A DNA stretch of 64,000 bases, from NCBI RefSeq assembly GCF_002214185.1, contig NZ_CP022161.1, positions 62,001 through 126,000 on the forward strand, read 5' to 3'. Each line of letters starts with the position of its first letter. The first letter of the stretch is position 1. Below, one piece after another: positions 1-9,124 of this stretch. This stretch comes from Streptomyces capitiformicae. GTDB taxonomy: Bacteria > Actinomycetota > Actinomycetes > Streptomycetales > Streptomycetaceae. The notes beneath the pieces are model-generated. The model worked only from the letters and a program-made list of their open reading frames with translations. It was not told the DNA's origin and ran no database searches. The translations under genes were made by a program, and so were the position numbers.

Positions 1-6
1 GCTGAA

Positions 7-873
7 GTGACGGCCGCCATGGACCTGACGCTCCTCTACCGTGGGCCGCTCGCTTCCTGCGACTACGACTGCCCCTACTGTCCCTTCGCCAAGCGGCGTG
101 ACTCGACGGCACAGTTGCGGGCCGACCGTGCCGCCCTGGACCGTTTCACGACGTGGGCGCGGGAGCAGACCGACGACCGGCTCTCGGTGCTCTTCACACC
201 CTGGGGTGAGGGGCTGGTGCGTTCCTGGTACCGCAGGGCGCTGGTGGAGTTGTCGCACGAGCCGCATATCGACCGGGTGGCGATCCAGACCAATCTCAGT
301 TGCCGTACGGAGTGGTTGGCCGAGGCCGACCTGGAAACCGTGGCGCTGTGGTGCACGTATCACCCGGGGCAGACGCCGTACGAGCGGTTCCTCGACAAGA
401 CGCGTCGGCTGGATGGGATCGGCGTCCGCTTCAGTGTGGGGATCGTCGGGCTGCCGGAGCATCTGAACCAGGCCAGGCGGCTGCGCGCGGAGCTGCCGGA
501 GCGGGTGTACCTGTGGGTGAACGCCGCCGACGGGCACACGTACACCGACGAACAGGCGGCGCTGTGGAGCGAGTTGGACCCCTTGTTCTCCTTCAGCCGG
601 CATCCGCACCGCTCGGCGGGTCGCGCGTGCCGTACCGGTTCGACGGTCGTGTCGGTGGACGGAGAGGGGACGGTACGGCGCTGTCACTTCGTCAAGGACG
701 AGTTGGGCAACCTCTACGACGGCTCCTTCCGTGTTGCTCTCGCACCCCGCCCGTGCCCGCTGGCCGTCTGCGACTGCCACATCGGCTACGTCCACCTGGA
801 ATCCCTGCCGCTGTACGACGTGTTCGCCGGCGGCGTCCTCGAACGGGTACCGACCATGGAGGCTCGTGTCTGA
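7..873 (+). CDS. STM4011-family radical SAM protein
   Basis: Radical S-adenosylmethionine enzyme of the STM4011 type, found in conserved but uncharacterised gene sets named after Salmonella STM4007-STM4015. Near the N-terminus it carries CDYDCPYC, the CX3CX2C cluster-binding motif, in the family's usual opening (LTLLYRGPLASCDYDC). The C-terminal third holds further cysteines (CRTGS, RRCHF, CPLAVCDCH) that could bind an auxiliary cluster. The start is a GTG whose bases overlap a TGA (GTGA at 7-10), which suggests coupling to an upstream gene just outside the window; an in-frame ATG at 19 is the alternative. Partner genes would lie to the left. Substrate unknown. Family assignment is fairly sure, function is not. 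Confidence 0.85.
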   Translation: MTAAMDLTLLYRGPLASCDYDCPYCPFAKRRDSTAQLRADRAALDRFTTWAREQTDDRLSVLFTPWGEGLVRSWYRRALVELSHEPHIDRVAIQTNLSCRTEWLAEADLETVALWCTYHPGQTPYERFLDKTRRLDGIGVRFSVGIVGLPEHLNQARRLRAELPERVYLWVNAADGHTYTDEQAALWSELDPLFSFSRHPHRSAGRACRTGSTVVSVDGEGTVRRCHFVKDELGNLYDGSFRVALAPRPCPLAVCDCHIGYVHLESLPLYDVFAGGVLERVPTMEARV

Positions 874-973
874 TCAGAGAGAGATCAGGGATTTCTCAGA
901 ATCGGATCAGAAAAATCCACTCTCGGAGATTCGCGGGCCGATCGACGACCGGGAAGGCCGCCGGGAGGGGTCT

Positions 974-2263
974 TCAGGCGCCGCGATTGCCCCACATGTG
1001 GGCCAGCTCCACACGGGACGAAACGTCCAGCTTCCGGAATATCTTGCGTAAATGGAACGCCACTGTGTGCCGTGACAGAGAAAGCACGCGGGCGACCTGA
1101 ACGTTCGTCATTCCCTGGGCCACGAGTTTGGCGACGGCCTGTTCGCTCCTCGTCAGCTGGGAGAATTCCGGATGCTGTTCCTCTCGTACCGGCGGAGCGG
1201 GGTTCGTTCCGTTGATTCCGCCTAGTTCGCGAATTCTGGAAGTGGTCCTCATGTAGTCGTAGAGTGAGCCCGAAGCCAGGTAGGCGGCGCCCGCCTCGCC
1301 GAGTACGTCCGCGGCGTGCGCGCGTTGGGTGCGGCTCGCGGCCAGCAGGGTGCCGATGTCCTCCAGGGCCGAGGCCCTGGCCCAGGGGTCCGCGTGCGCG
1401 TCGGCCGCGCGCCTGAGGTCGTCGACGCCGGCCTCGACGACTCCCCGGGTGTGCAGGGCCGCGGCGGTCACGGTCGGGAAGAAGGGGTTCCGTGCGGCGA
1501 GGGTCACGACGGTCGTCAACGCGCGGTGGGCCAGCGCGGGTTCGCCGACGCCGAGGGCGAACCGGGCCAGCCAGGGCGCGGCTCCCGGTTGGGCGAGCAG
1601 CAGTTCCCGGCTCACCGGGCCCGGCTCGACGAGTTCCCTGGTCAGCCGTAGGGCGCCTTCGATGTCGTGTGTGGCCCGGTAGGCCAGCGCGGTCACCCAG
1701 GCGCACTGCCCGGGCACGTACAGGGAGCGGCCGAGCATCGCGTCCTCGCCGATGCGTGTCACATGGGTCATCGCCGCCGCGATGTCGACCTTCCGGAGGG
1801 CGGCTGTCGCCAGCAGGGCCTGGCCCGGGGAGTGACACTGGCGCAGACCGTCGCGCTCGGCGGCGGCCAGGCCCTCCACGGTCAGGGCGAACGCGGACTC
1901 CACGTCTCCCGTCGTGAGCGCCAGCTGCGCCCGGAGCACGGCCAGGACGGTCCGGTCCCGCAGGGGGACCTCGCCGGCGGTGTGCGCGGGGGCCTCCTGC
2001 TCCAGCAGTCGGCCGGCTCTGCCGAAATTGCGCAGCATGATGGAGACTTCCGTTTCCCATGCCGTGGCCAGAAGTCGGCAGCAGCGGCGACTGTCGCATC
2101 TCGCCTGCTTGGCTTCGACGATTTCAGCGAGCGCCTTTCTCACATTCCCGTTCAGCCAGCTGCGGCGGGATTCCCTGGCGATCCTGACGGCACGGCACCG
2201 AGGTCCCGATAACTCCGCGGAAATACTCTCCGACACCTCGATGGAGGCAGTTGCGAACGGCAT
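974..2263 (-). CDS. LuxR-family transcriptional regulator
   Basis: A 429-residue regulator with a long helical (tetratricopeptide-like) N-terminal part and a C-terminal LuxR-type helix-turn-helix at about residues 365-425. The HTH core is recognisable (LTRSEQAVAKLVAQGMTN, then VARVLSLSRHTVAFHLRKIF). No Walker A motif is seen, so it is not a full-size LAL ATPase but resembles the shorter regulators often linked to secondary-metabolite genes. It is transcribed divergently from a type II thioesterase, its likely target. The gene faces the radical SAM gene tail to tail across about 100 bp. Binding site unknown. Confidence 0.85.
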   Translation of the reverse strand: MPFATASIEVSESISAELSGPRCRAVRIARESRRSWLNGNVRKALAEIVEAKQARCDSRRCCRLLATAWETEVSIMLRNFGRAGRLLEQEAPAHTAGEVPLRDRTVLAVLRAQLALTTGDVESAFALTVEGLAAAERDGLRQCHSPGQALLATAALRKVDIAAAMTHVTRIGEDAMLGRSLYVPGQCAWVTALAYRATHDIEGALRLTRELVEPGPVSRELLLAQPGAAPWLARFALGVGEPALAHRALTTVVTLAARNPFFPTVTAAALHTRGVVEAGVDDLRRAADAHADPWARASALEDIGTLLAASRTQRAHAADVLGEAGAAYLASGSLYDYMRTTSRIRELGGINGTNPAPPVREEQHPEFSQLTRSEQAVAKLVAQGMTNVQVARVLSLSRHTVAFHLRKIFRKLDVSSRVELAHMWGNRGA

Positions 2264-2560
2264 TCTCTTGTCTCACCTCAGCTGTCTTTCAGGGAATCCT
2301 CCGACGGCACCGGCGTGCCGGGAGCGCACTGGCGTACACGCGGGAGCCGGCTGGATTTTTCCCTCGGTTCTTTGACCATACATTGCTGGGCAATCCTGTG
2401 AATGCGCCGGCCAACTTGTGCGGCTGTAACGGCACACCGGCTGTGCGCGGGGGCGGTGTCCCCCGGACAGGCTGCGGGCGTTCCGGTCCTGGCTCCCCTA
2501 CCGTACGCATCAGTCCGATCTGGATCAGGATCGGGACCAGGATCAGGAAGCGAGTTCTTC
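2264..2560. promoter_or_regulatory. divergent promoter region between luxR-type gene and thioesterase gene
   Basis: Nearly 300 bp without a credible gene separates the divergent LuxR and thioesterase starts. Just before the thioesterase ATG the sequence GGATCAGGA occurs twice around GATCGGGACC (about 2522-2548), a short direct repeat that overlaps the AGGA ribosome-binding region. It could be a regulator site or chance repetition. I could not pick out convincing -10/-35 pairs. Confidence 0.4.
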
Positions 2561-3313
2561 ATGACCTCAGTGGTCAACAGCGCCGTGTGGATACGTCGTT
2601 ACCGGCCCGCCCCCGCGGCGGCCGTCCGGCTGCTCTGTCTGCCGCACGCGGGCGGCTCGGCGAGCTACTACCACCCCATGGTGCGCGCTCTCGCGCCCGC
2701 GGCCGATGTGCTGGCCGCGCAGTATCCGGGCCGCCAGGACCGGTACTCCGAGCCGCCACTGGAGAGCATCCTGGAGCTGGCCGAACGGATCACCGAGGCC
2801 GTCACCGGGGACGACCGTCCGCTCGCCCTCTTCGGGCACAGCATGGGCGCCCTCGTCGCCTACGAGGTGGCCCTGCGGCTGGAAGCCGCCGGACGTGCCC
2901 CGGTCCGGCTGTTCGTCTCGGGGCGGCGCGCGCCCTCCACCGTCCGGGCCGGCCTGGAGCTGCACAAGGCCGACGACACCGCGCTGCTGGAGGCTGTGCG
3001 CCGACTCGACGGCACCGACGGCCAGGTGTTCGAGGACGAGGAGTTGGTGCGGCTGGTGCTGCCGGCGATCCGCGGCGACTACAAGGCGCTGGAGACGTAC
3101 GAGCCGCGCCCCAGCGACCGTCTGACCTGTCCGGTCACCGTCCTCACCGGCGACGACGACCCGATGACCACGGTGGCCGAGGCCCGCGCGTGGACGGCCC
3201 ACACCGACGGGCCCACCGAGGTGTGTGTCTTCCCCGGCGGTCACTTCTACCTCAACGACCGGGCGCAGGAGGTCGTCGACGTCGTACGGCGGCATCTTGG
3301 TCTGGGCCTGTAG
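2561..3313 (+). CDS. type II thioesterase (alpha/beta hydrolase)
   Basis: Editing thioesterase of 250 residues, the normal size for stand-alone TEII enzymes that clear stalled acyl groups from polyketide or nonribosomal peptide carrier proteins. Visible landmarks are LLCLPHAGGSASYY near the N-terminus, the nucleophile elbow GHSMGA with Ser94, an Asp in LTGDDDPMT and a His in PGGHFYLN. The ATG at 2561 follows an AGGAAG ribosome-binding site; the open frame extends upstream to 2402 but that extension has no family similarity. No carrier protein, PKS or NRPS gene is present in the window, so its megasynthase partner must be elsewhere or lost. Regulation by the divergent LuxR protein is inferred from position. 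Confidence 0.9.
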   Translation: MTSVVNSAVWIRRYRPAPAAAVRLLCLPHAGGSASYYHPMVRALAPAADVLAAQYPGRQDRYSEPPLESILELAERITEAVTGDDRPLALFGHSMGALVAYEVALRLEAAGRAPVRLFVSGRRAPSTVRAGLELHKADDTALLEAVRRLDGTDGQVFEDEELVRLVLPAIRGDYKALETYEPRPSDRLTCPVTVLTGDDDPMTTVAEARAWTAHTDGPTEVCVFPGGHFYLNDRAQEVVDVVRRHLGLGL

Positions 3314-3333
3314 TACGCGCGACGGGGGCGGCG

Positions 3334-4032
3334 TCACACCCGCCAGCTGTACCGCCGCTCCGGCCGTCCGGCCACCCCGTAGCGCAGGGACACGTCGGCG
3401 CTGCCGACGCCGTGGAAGTACTCCAGGTAGCGGCGGGCGCTGACGCGGGAGATGCCGGTGAGGGTCGCGCACTCGGTGGCGGACAGGGTGCCGTCGGCGC
3501 CGCGGAGGGTGCGTTCGATCAGCTCGGCGGTCTCGACGCTCATGCCCTTGGGCAGGGCACCGGCCGCCGGCGCCGGTACGGCACCCGCCCCGGCCAGCAC
3601 CCGGTCGACGTCGGCCTGGCTGTGCACGACGGTGGTGAGCAGCCGGCCGCGCTGGGCGGCGTACCGCTGGAGCCGGGAGCGCAGGTCCTCGAACTCGAAC
3701 GGTTTGAGGAGGTAGTCGACGACGCCGTGCCGGACGGCGCCGCGTACGGTGTCGGCCTCCCGGGCGGCGCTGATGACCATGACGTCGCTGTCGTGTCCGG
3801 CCGTGCGCAGTCGGGGTATGACATCGAGGCCGAAGACGTCCGGGAGGTACAGGTCCAGCAGGACCAGGTCGGGGCGGAGCTCGTCGACGGCGGCGACGGC
3901 CTGCTCGCCGGTGCTGGCGACGCCGACGACCCGGAACGGCTCGACCCGCTCGACGAAGGTGCGGTGGACCCTGGCCACCATGAAGTCGTCGTCGACCACG
4001 AGCACGTCGATCGCACCCGGCCCAGTACTCAT
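3334..4032 (-). CDS. CitB/DcuR-type response regulator
   Basis: Two-component response regulator of 232 residues. The N-terminal receiver domain shows the acidic pocket VVDDD at 13-16, phospho-acceptor Asp60 in LVLLDLYLPD and the conserved lysine in YLLKPFE. The C-terminal part (about 175-232) carries a helix-turn-helix of the CitB/DcuR kind (LTGISRVSARRYLEYF). Its start codon overlaps the kinase stop codon by four bases (ATGA at 4029-4032), so the pair is translationally coupled. The linked tctCBA genes make a tricarboxylate/citrate-responsive activator the best guess. The gene runs tail to tail with the thioesterase. Confidence 0.9.
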   Translation of the reverse strand: MSTGPGAIDVLVVDDDFMVARVHRTFVERVEPFRVVGVASTGEQAVAAVDELRPDLVLLDLYLPDVFGLDVIPRLRTAGHDSDVMVISAAREADTVRGAVRHGVVDYLLKPFEFEDLRSRLQRYAAQRGRLLTTVVHSQADVDRVLAGAGAVPAPAAGALPKGMSVETAELIERTLRGADGTLSATECATLTGISRVSARRYLEYFHGVGSADVSLRYGVAGRPERRYSWRV

Positions 4033-5747
4033 GGTGTCGCTCCTTCCGCCACCGCGTCGGTGAGGTGGCTGACGGTCATGCGGGCGGTGAACATGGCCCC
4101 GTCTGGGGTGTTGGTCACCGAGATCTCACCGCCGTGCCGTTCGCAGACGAGGCGGGTGAGGGCCAGGCCGATGCCGCGTTCGCCTTCCCGCGCGGCTTTG
4201 GTGGTGAAGCCGTGGGAGAAGACCTCGCGGGCGAGTTCGGGGGCCACGCCGGGGCCCGAGTCGCGGACCACGATCTCCACGCTGGAGGCGTCCTGGCGCA
4301 GCCCCACCTCGACCCAGGCCTCGCGGTCGCCCGGTTCGTCGGCGGCCGCTGAGGCGTCCACGGCGTTGTCGACGAGGTTGCCGACCACCGTCGCCACGTC
4401 GGCGGCGTCCTCCGGTGCGAGCCGGTCCAGCGCGGTGTCGTCGGAGATCCGCAGGGTGACCTTGCGTTCGGCGGCGAGGGAGGTCTTCGCCATGAGCAGG
4501 GCGGCGACGGCTGTGTCGCGGACGCGGCGGCTGAGGGTGACGTCGAGGGAGTGGCGGCGCCGGCTCAGTGCGCGGATGTAGCGGACGACCTCGTCCTGCT
4601 CGCCGATCTGGATGAGCCCGGAGATGGTGTGCAGCTGGTTGGCGAACTCGTGGGCCTGGGCGCGCAGCAGCTCCGAGGAGCTGCGGAAGGAGCCGATCTC
4701 GCGTTCCAGCCGGGCCAGCTCGGTGCGGTCCCGAAGCGTGGTGACCGAGCCGAGGAGACGGCCGTCCTTGGTGACGGTCATCCGGTTCATCACCAGCACC
4801 CGGCCCCGGCGGATGACGACCTCGTCGCGCTTGTCGACCTCGTCGCGCTTGCCGACCTCGTCGCGCTTGCCGACTTCAAGGCACTTGTCGACCTCGTCGC
4901 GCTTGTCGGCCTCGGCAGCTCCGGCCAGCACGTCCCGCAGCCGTCCCTCGACGCCGAGGTCGGCCAGGCTCTTGCCGACGCAGTCCTCGGGCAGGTCGAG
5001 CAGGCGCCGCCCCACCTCGTTGACCAGGGTGAGCCGGTGGTGCGGGTCCAGGGCGATCACCCCCTCGGCGATGCCGTACAGCATGGCCTCGCGGTGTTCG
5101 GCGAGGCCGGCGATCTCGTGGGGCTCCAGGCCGAGGGTCTGGCGTTTGACGCGGCGGGCCAGCAGCCAGGAGCCGACGAGGCCGAGGCCGCTGGCGATGC
5201 CCAGGTAGGCGAGCAGGTAGGAGGAGGCTCCGCTCAGGCGCTGCCACACGGTCGGGGAGGCCTCGCCGATCATGACCGTGCCGAGGAGGCGGCCGAGGTT
5301 CGCGTCGGTCGCCCCGAGGACGGGCACCTGGGCGACGAGTTCGTGACTGCCGTCCAGCGTCAGTGAGCCGGACCAGCCGCGGCCGGGGGTGGCGCCCTCG
5401 CCGGTCGGCAGCGGGTCGCCGATCACGGTGGGGTCGGTGGAGCTGACGATGCGGCCTTCTGCGTCGGCCACCGTGACGGAGGTCACGCCGGACTGGGTCT
5501 GGGTGGAGTTCACCAGGGGTGCCAGCGCCTCGTGCGCCACGGGCCGGACGAGCCGGTCGCGTACGAGAGGGTTGGCCGCGAGCTGCTCGGCGAGGGCGGT
5601 GACACGGCGGCCCTCGACCCGGTTGAAGGTCGCGGCGGACTGGGTGAGGGAGACCGCGGCGACGGCGAGCAGGACCACTACGACGATGGCGAGCTGGAGG
5701 ACCAGCATCTCGCCTGCGAGGGTATGGCGGCGGAACTCGGCGACCAC
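4029..5747 (-). CDS. CitA/DcuS-type sensor histidine kinase
   Basis: Membrane sensor kinase of the CitA/DpiB group. From the chosen start it has a transmembrane helix near residues 17-34, an extracytoplasmic PAS/Cache-like ligand domain, a second helix near 185-205 (YLLAYLGIASGLGLVGSWLL), a cytoplasmic PAS domain, the short H-box with HEFANQLHTISGL and a HATPase domain (NLVDNAVDA, DSGPGV, GIGLALT). The GTG at 5747 is preferred because GAGAGAG lies just upstream on the coding strand; the open frame runs on to 5825. A hexapeptide tandem repeat interrupts the PAS region (4818-4907). It is coupled to the response regulator and divergent from the transporter operon it probably controls. Citrate or a related carboxylate as ligand is inference. 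Confidence 0.88.
   Translation of the reverse strand: MVAEFRRHTLAGEMLVLQLAIVVVVLLAVAAVSLTQSAATFNRVEGRRVTALAEQLAANPLVRDRLVRPVAHEALAPLVNSTQTQSGVTSVTVADAEGRIVSSTDPTVIGDPLPTGEGATPGRGWSGSLTLDGSHELVAQVPVLGATDANLGRLLGTVMIGEASPTVWQRLSGASSYLLAYLGIASGLGLVGSWLLARRVKRQTLGLEPHEIAGLAEHREAMLYGIAEGVIALDPHHRLTLVNEVGRRLLDLPEDCVGKSLADLGVEGRLRDVLAGAAEADKRDEVDKCLEVGKRDEVGKRDEVDKRDEVVIRRGRVLVMNRMTVTKDGRLLGSVTTLRDRTELARLEREIGSFRSSSELLRAQAHEFANQLHTISGLIQIGEQDEVVRYIRALSRRRHSLDVTLSRRVRDTAVAALLMAKTSLAAERKVTLRISDDTALDRLAPEDAADVATVVGNLVDNAVDASAAADEPGDREAWVEVGLRQDASSVEIVVRDSGPGVAPELAREVFSHGFTTKAAREGERGIGLALTRLVCERHGGEISVTNTPDGAMFTARMTVSHLTDAVAEGATP
4818..4907 (-). repeat. five tandem 18-bp units inside the sensor kinase gene
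   Basis: Five head-to-tail 18-bp units (consensus on the + strand GACCTCGTCGCGCTTGTC) start at 4818, 4836, 4854, 4872 and 4890. They encode the hexapeptide series DKRDEV, DKCLEV, GKRDEV, GKRDEV, DKRDEV in the cytoplasmic PAS region of the kinase. Unit length is a multiple of three, so copy-number change would keep the frame. Confidence 0.9.
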
Positions 5748-5894
5748 GACGGACTCTCTCTCGTGCCGACGCTGCGTCGAGCGGTGTGGCGGCTCGGACG
5801 CCGGCTTGTGCGGCGGGTCGCACAATCATGGCGCTCGGGTGTGGTCAGGGAAAGAGAGGTGGGGGGACAGTGCCCATAAGGTGACAAGCGGCGT

Positions 5895-5912
5895 GACCAC
5901 AACGACCACAAC
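5895..5912. promoter_or_regulatory. tandem 9-bp direct repeat in the tct/kinase divergent promoter
   Basis: GACCACAAC occurs twice head to tail (5895-5903, 5904-5912) in the intergenic region between the sensor kinase start and tctC. Direct repeats near the start region are a common layout for response-regulator sites, so this is a candidate binding site for the neighbouring CitB-type regulator. Only the repeat is seen; binding is inferred. Confidence 0.4.
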
Positions 5913-6014
5913 CTTCGTTGCTTCCGCAAGGGCGTCAGACCTCCCGAGCGCGGGCACGATGTGTCCCAGGTCACTCTCCCCCACACATACACACAACCGA
6001 CAGGTGGTGGCTTC

Positions 6015-7013
6015 GTGCACCTGCGCACCCCCCGAGGGCGTGTCGCCCTCGCCCTGCTCGGGGCCGCCGTGCTCGTGCTCGTGGGACCTCCGCTGCTGAC
6101 GACCGGCAGCGGCACCGAGACGGGCACGCAGATCCCGGGGCTGCGTTTCATGGTTCCGAACACGCCCGGCGGCGGCTACGACATCACGGCCCGTACGGCG
6201 GCGAAGAACGCCGAGGACGCCGGGCTCACCCACAACATCGAGGTGTTCAACCTGCCCGGCGCCGGCGGCACCGTCGGCCTGACCCGGCTGGTCGGCGAGC
6301 ACGGCAACGGCAAGCTGGCCATGTCGATGGGCCTCGGTGTCGTGGGCGCCGTCCGCTCCAACGACGCACCCAAGACCCTCGCCGACACCACCCCGATCGC
6401 CCGGCTCACCGAGGAGCAGGACGTCGTGGTGGTCGCGAAGGACTCGCCGTACAAGACGATCGACGATCTCATCGGCGCGTGGAAGGACAACCCCGGCAAA
6501 CTGCCGGTGGGCGGTGGGTCGTCGCCGGGCGGGCCCGACCATCTGGCGCCGATGCTGATGGCGCGGGCGGCCGGGATCGCGCCGAAGGAGGTCAACTACA
6601 TCCCCTTCGACGGCGGTGGTGAGCTGCTCGCGTCGATCCTCGGCAACAAGGTTGCCTTCGGGGTGTCCGGGGTCGGCGAGTACCTGGACCAGATCAAGGC
6701 GGGCGAGCTGCGGCTGCTCGCGGTCACCGGGCCCGAGCGGGTGGACGGCCTGGACGCGCCCACGCTCCAGGAGGCCGGCTACGACGTGAACTTCACCAAC
6801 TGGCGCGGCATCGTCGCCCCGCCCGGTCTCGCCGAGGCCGAGCGCGACAAACTCACCCGGCTGATCGAGGAGTTGCACGACTCACCGGAGTGGCAGCAGT
6901 CGATGCGGCAGAACGGCTGGGACGACGCCTTCCTCACCGGCGAGAAGTTCGGCGACTTCCTGAAGGCGGAGGACGAGCGCGTGGTGTCGGTGCTGAAGGA
7001 GCTGGGACTATGA
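6015..7013 (+). CDS. tctC: tripartite tricarboxylate transporter substrate-binding protein
   Basis: Extracytoplasmic solute-binding component (Bug/TctC family) of a tripartite tricarboxylate transporter, about 332 residues. An N-terminal hydrophobic segment (VALALLGAAVLVLVGPPLL) acts as signal or anchor. The family core follows: a PNTPGGGYDITART loop, NLPGAGGTVGLTRL, GGGSSPGGPDH and the C-terminal GIVAPPGL segment. The GTG at 6015 follows AGGTGG; another in-frame GTG lies at 5961. The stop overlaps the tctB start (ATGA at 7010-7013). First gene of a tctCBA operon divergent from a CitA/CitB-like system. Substrate is probably citrate or another carboxylate, by context only. Confidence 0.92.
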   Translation: MHLRTPRGRVALALLGAAVLVLVGPPLLTTGSGTETGTQIPGLRFMVPNTPGGGYDITARTAAKNAEDAGLTHNIEVFNLPGAGGTVGLTRLVGEHGNGKLAMSMGLGVVGAVRSNDAPKTLADTTPIARLTEEQDVVVVAKDSPYKTIDDLIGAWKDNPGKLPVGGGSSPGGPDHLAPMLMARAAGIAPKEVNYIPFDGGGELLASILGNKVAFGVSGVGEYLDQIKAGELRLLAVTGPERVDGLDAPTLQEAGYDVNFTNWRGIVAPPGLAEAERDKLTRLIEELHDSPEWQQSMRQNGWDDAFLTGEKFGDFLKAEDERVVSVLKELGL

Positions 7014-7549
7014 CGACGCACACCACCGGCACTCCCCCGGCACCCGCGGACGAGCGCCGCTCCTGGCTGCGCGACCACTCCGAACTCGGCGTCTGCGTCC
7101 TGCTGTTGGCCCTCGGCGTGCTGGTCCTGACCGACGCGCTCACCATGGACGTCGACATCGCCCAGCGCGGCCCGGTCGGCCCGCGGACCGTGCCGGTCGT
7201 CGTGGGTGCCGGGCTGCTGCTGATAGCCGCCCTGCTCGCCGTGGACGTGCTGCGCGGCGGCCGGGGCCAGGCGGAGACCGGCGAGGACATCGACCTGTCC
7301 GAGCCCGCGGACTGGCGTACGGTGCTGCTGCTCGCCGGGGTGTTCCTCGGCGCGGCCGTCCTCATCGAGCCGCTGGGCTTCCCCGTCGCGGGCGCGCTGC
7401 TCTTCTGGGGCGCGGCTTTTGCGCTCGGCAGCCGCCGCTTCGACCGCGACCCGCTGATCGCGGCCGTCCTGTCCCTGGTGACCTACGCCGTCTTCAACAA
7501 CCTGCTCGGTGTACCACTGCCCGGCGGCCCGCTGATGGGAGTGCTGTGA
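7010..7549 (+). CDS. tctB: tripartite tricarboxylate transporter small membrane subunit
   Basis: TctB family protein of 179 residues with four predicted membrane segments ([53 protein letters not shown] and the C-terminal [18 protein letters not shown]). The motif [14 protein letters not shown] is typical of the family. The start overlaps the tctC stop by four bases and the stop is one base before the tctA ATG, so the three genes are translationally coupled. It is the small permease subunit that works with TctA in ion-coupled carboxylate uptake. Confidence 0.92.
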   Translation: MTTHTTGTPPAPADERRSWLRDHSELGVCVLLLALGVLVLTDALTMDVDIAQRGPVGPRTVPVVVGAGLLLIAALLAVDVLRGGRGQAETGEDIDLSEPADWRTVLLLAGVFLGAAVLIEPLGFPVAGALLFWGAAFALGSRRFDRDPLIAAVLSLVTYAVFNNLLGVPLPGGPLMGVL

Positions 7550-7550
7550 C

Positions 7551-9047
7551 ATGGACGCCCTCAACTCCCTTCTGGACGGCTTCGGTACGGCTCTCACCCC
7601 CGTCAACCTGCTGTGGGCGGCGATCGGTGTCCTGCTCGGCACGGCGATCGGGGTGCTGCCCGGCATCGGTCCGGCGATGGCGGTCGCGCTGCTGCTGCCG
7701 GTGACGTACGGGCTCGATCCCATCGGCGCGTTCATCATGTTCGCGGGCATCTACTACGGCGCGATGTTCGGCGGCTCCACCACCTCGATCCTCCTCAACA
7801 CCCCCGGGGAGAGCGCCGCCGTGGTCGCGGCGATGGAGGGCAACCCGATGGCGAAGTCGGGGCGTGGCGCGCAGGCGCTCGCGGCCGCCGCCATCGGGCA
7901 CTTCGCGGGCGGCATGGTCGGCACGCTGCTGCTGGTCGCGCTGGCGCCGACGGTGGCGGAGCTGGCGGTGGACATCGGCGCGCCGGACTACTTCGCGATC
8001 ATGGTGCTGGCGTTCATCGCCGTGACGTCCGTCCTGGGCTCGTCCCGGATCCGGGGTCTCGCCTCCCTGCTCATCGGCCTGACGATCGGTCTGGTGGGCC
8101 TGGACCAGATGACCGGGCAGCAGCGCCTGACCTTCGGCTCGCTGCAACTCACCGACGGCATCGACGTGGTGATCGTCGCGGTCGGGCTGTTCGCCATCGG
8201 CGAGGCCCTGTGGGTCGCCGCCCATCTGCGGCGCAGGCCGGCCGAGCCGATCCCGGTGGGCCTGCCGTGGCTCGGCCGGGGCGATGTGAAGCGGACCTGG
8301 AAGTCCTGGGTGCGGGGCCCGTTCATCGGCTTCCCGTTCGGCGCGATCCCGGCGGGCGGCGCCGAGATTCCCACCTTCCTGTCGTACGTCACCGAGAAAC
8401 GGCTGTCGAAGCACAAGGACGAGTGGGGCAAGGGCGCGATCGAGGGGGTGGCGGGGCCGGAGTCGGCGGCCTCGGCCTCGGCGGCGGGCACCCTCGTGTC
8501 CATGCTGACGCTCGGCCTGCCCACCACGGCGGTCGCGGCGGTCATGCTGGCCGCCTTCCAGCAGTACGGCATCCAGCCGGGTCCCCTGCTCTTCGAGCGC
8601 GAACCCGACCTGGTGTGGGGCCTGATCGCCTCCCTCTTCGTCGGCATGGTCCTGCTGCTCGCCCTGAACCTCCCGCTGGCGCCGCTGTGGGCGAAGCTGC
8701 TGCGCATTCCGCGGCCGTATCTCTACGCGGGCATCCTCTTCTTCGCCGCGGTCGGGGCGTACGCGGTCGGCGGTGAGGTGATCGACCTGGTGATCCTGCT
8801 GGTCATCGGCCTGATCGGCTTCGGCATGCGCCGCTACGGCCTGCCCGTGCTGCCGGCCGTGATCGGTGTGATCCTCGGCCCGAACGCCGAGCAACAGCTG
8901 CGGCGTGCCCTGCAGATCAGCGACGGCAGCGTCACCGGCCTGGTCAACACGCCGTTCGCGGTGACGGTGTACGCGATCATCGTCGTGCTGCTGGCGTGGC
9001 CGCTGCTGAAGCGGCTGGTCACCCGCGGCCGCACCGTCGACGCATGA
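7551..9047 (+). CDS. tctA: tripartite tricarboxylate transporter large permease subunit
   Basis: TctA family permease of 498 residues with about a dozen hydrophobic segments. Family landmarks are [20 protein letters not shown] near the N-terminus, [36 protein letters not shown] and [20 protein letters not shown]. It forms the main transmembrane pathway of the system and receives substrate from TctC. It lies one base after tctB and is followed by a short GC-rich hairpin. Full length and intact. Confidence 0.95.
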   Translation: MDALNSLLDGFGTALTPVNLLWAAIGVLLGTAIGVLPGIGPAMAVALLLPVTYGLDPIGAFIMFAGIYYGAMFGGSTTSILLNTPGESAAVVAAMEGNPMAKSGRGAQALAAAAIGHFAGGMVGTLLLVALAPTVAELAVDIGAPDYFAIMVLAFIAVTSVLGSSRIRGLASLLIGLTIGLVGLDQMTGQQRLTFGSLQLTDGIDVVIVAVGLFAIGEALWVAAHLRRRPAEPIPVGLPWLGRGDVKRTWKSWVRGPFIGFPFGAIPAGGAEIPTFLSYVTEKRLSKHKDEWGKGAIEGVAGPESAASASAAGTLVSMLTLGLPTTAVAAVMLAAFQQYGIQPGPLLFEREPDLVWGLIASLFVGMVLLLALNLPLAPLWAKLLRIPRPYLYAGILFFAAVGAYAVGGEVIDLVILLVIGLIGFGMRRYGLPVLPAVIGVILGPNAEQQLRRALQISDGSVTGLVNTPFAVTVYAIIVVLLAWPLLKRLVTRGRTVDA

Positions 9048-9088
9048 ACCGGCGCCGCGGAAGGAGCCGCGGAACGAACCGCGCCGGT
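9048..9088. terminator. possible terminator after tctA
   Basis: ACCGGCGC (9048-9055) and GCGCCGGT (9081-9088) form a perfect 8-bp outer stem directly after the tctA stop, with an inner CGCGG/CCGCG pairing. There is no T-tract. It lies between convergent genes, so it could end transcription from either side. Confidence 0.45.
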
Positions 9089-9124
9089 CGGACCACCAGG
9101 GCCCACCAGAAGGGCCATGGCTCC

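Noticed and set aside
2251..4581. A 776-codon open frame on the + strand covering the thioesterase and the response regulator region.
   Set aside because: It is a GC-skew shadow: the regulator and kinase on the minus strand and the thioesterase in another frame have clear family motifs; this frame is an Arg/Pro/Ala-rich nonsense product.
4818..4907. Possible CRISPR-like direct repeats.
   Set aside because: Units are adjacent without spacers and in frame in a kinase gene; no cas genes in the window.
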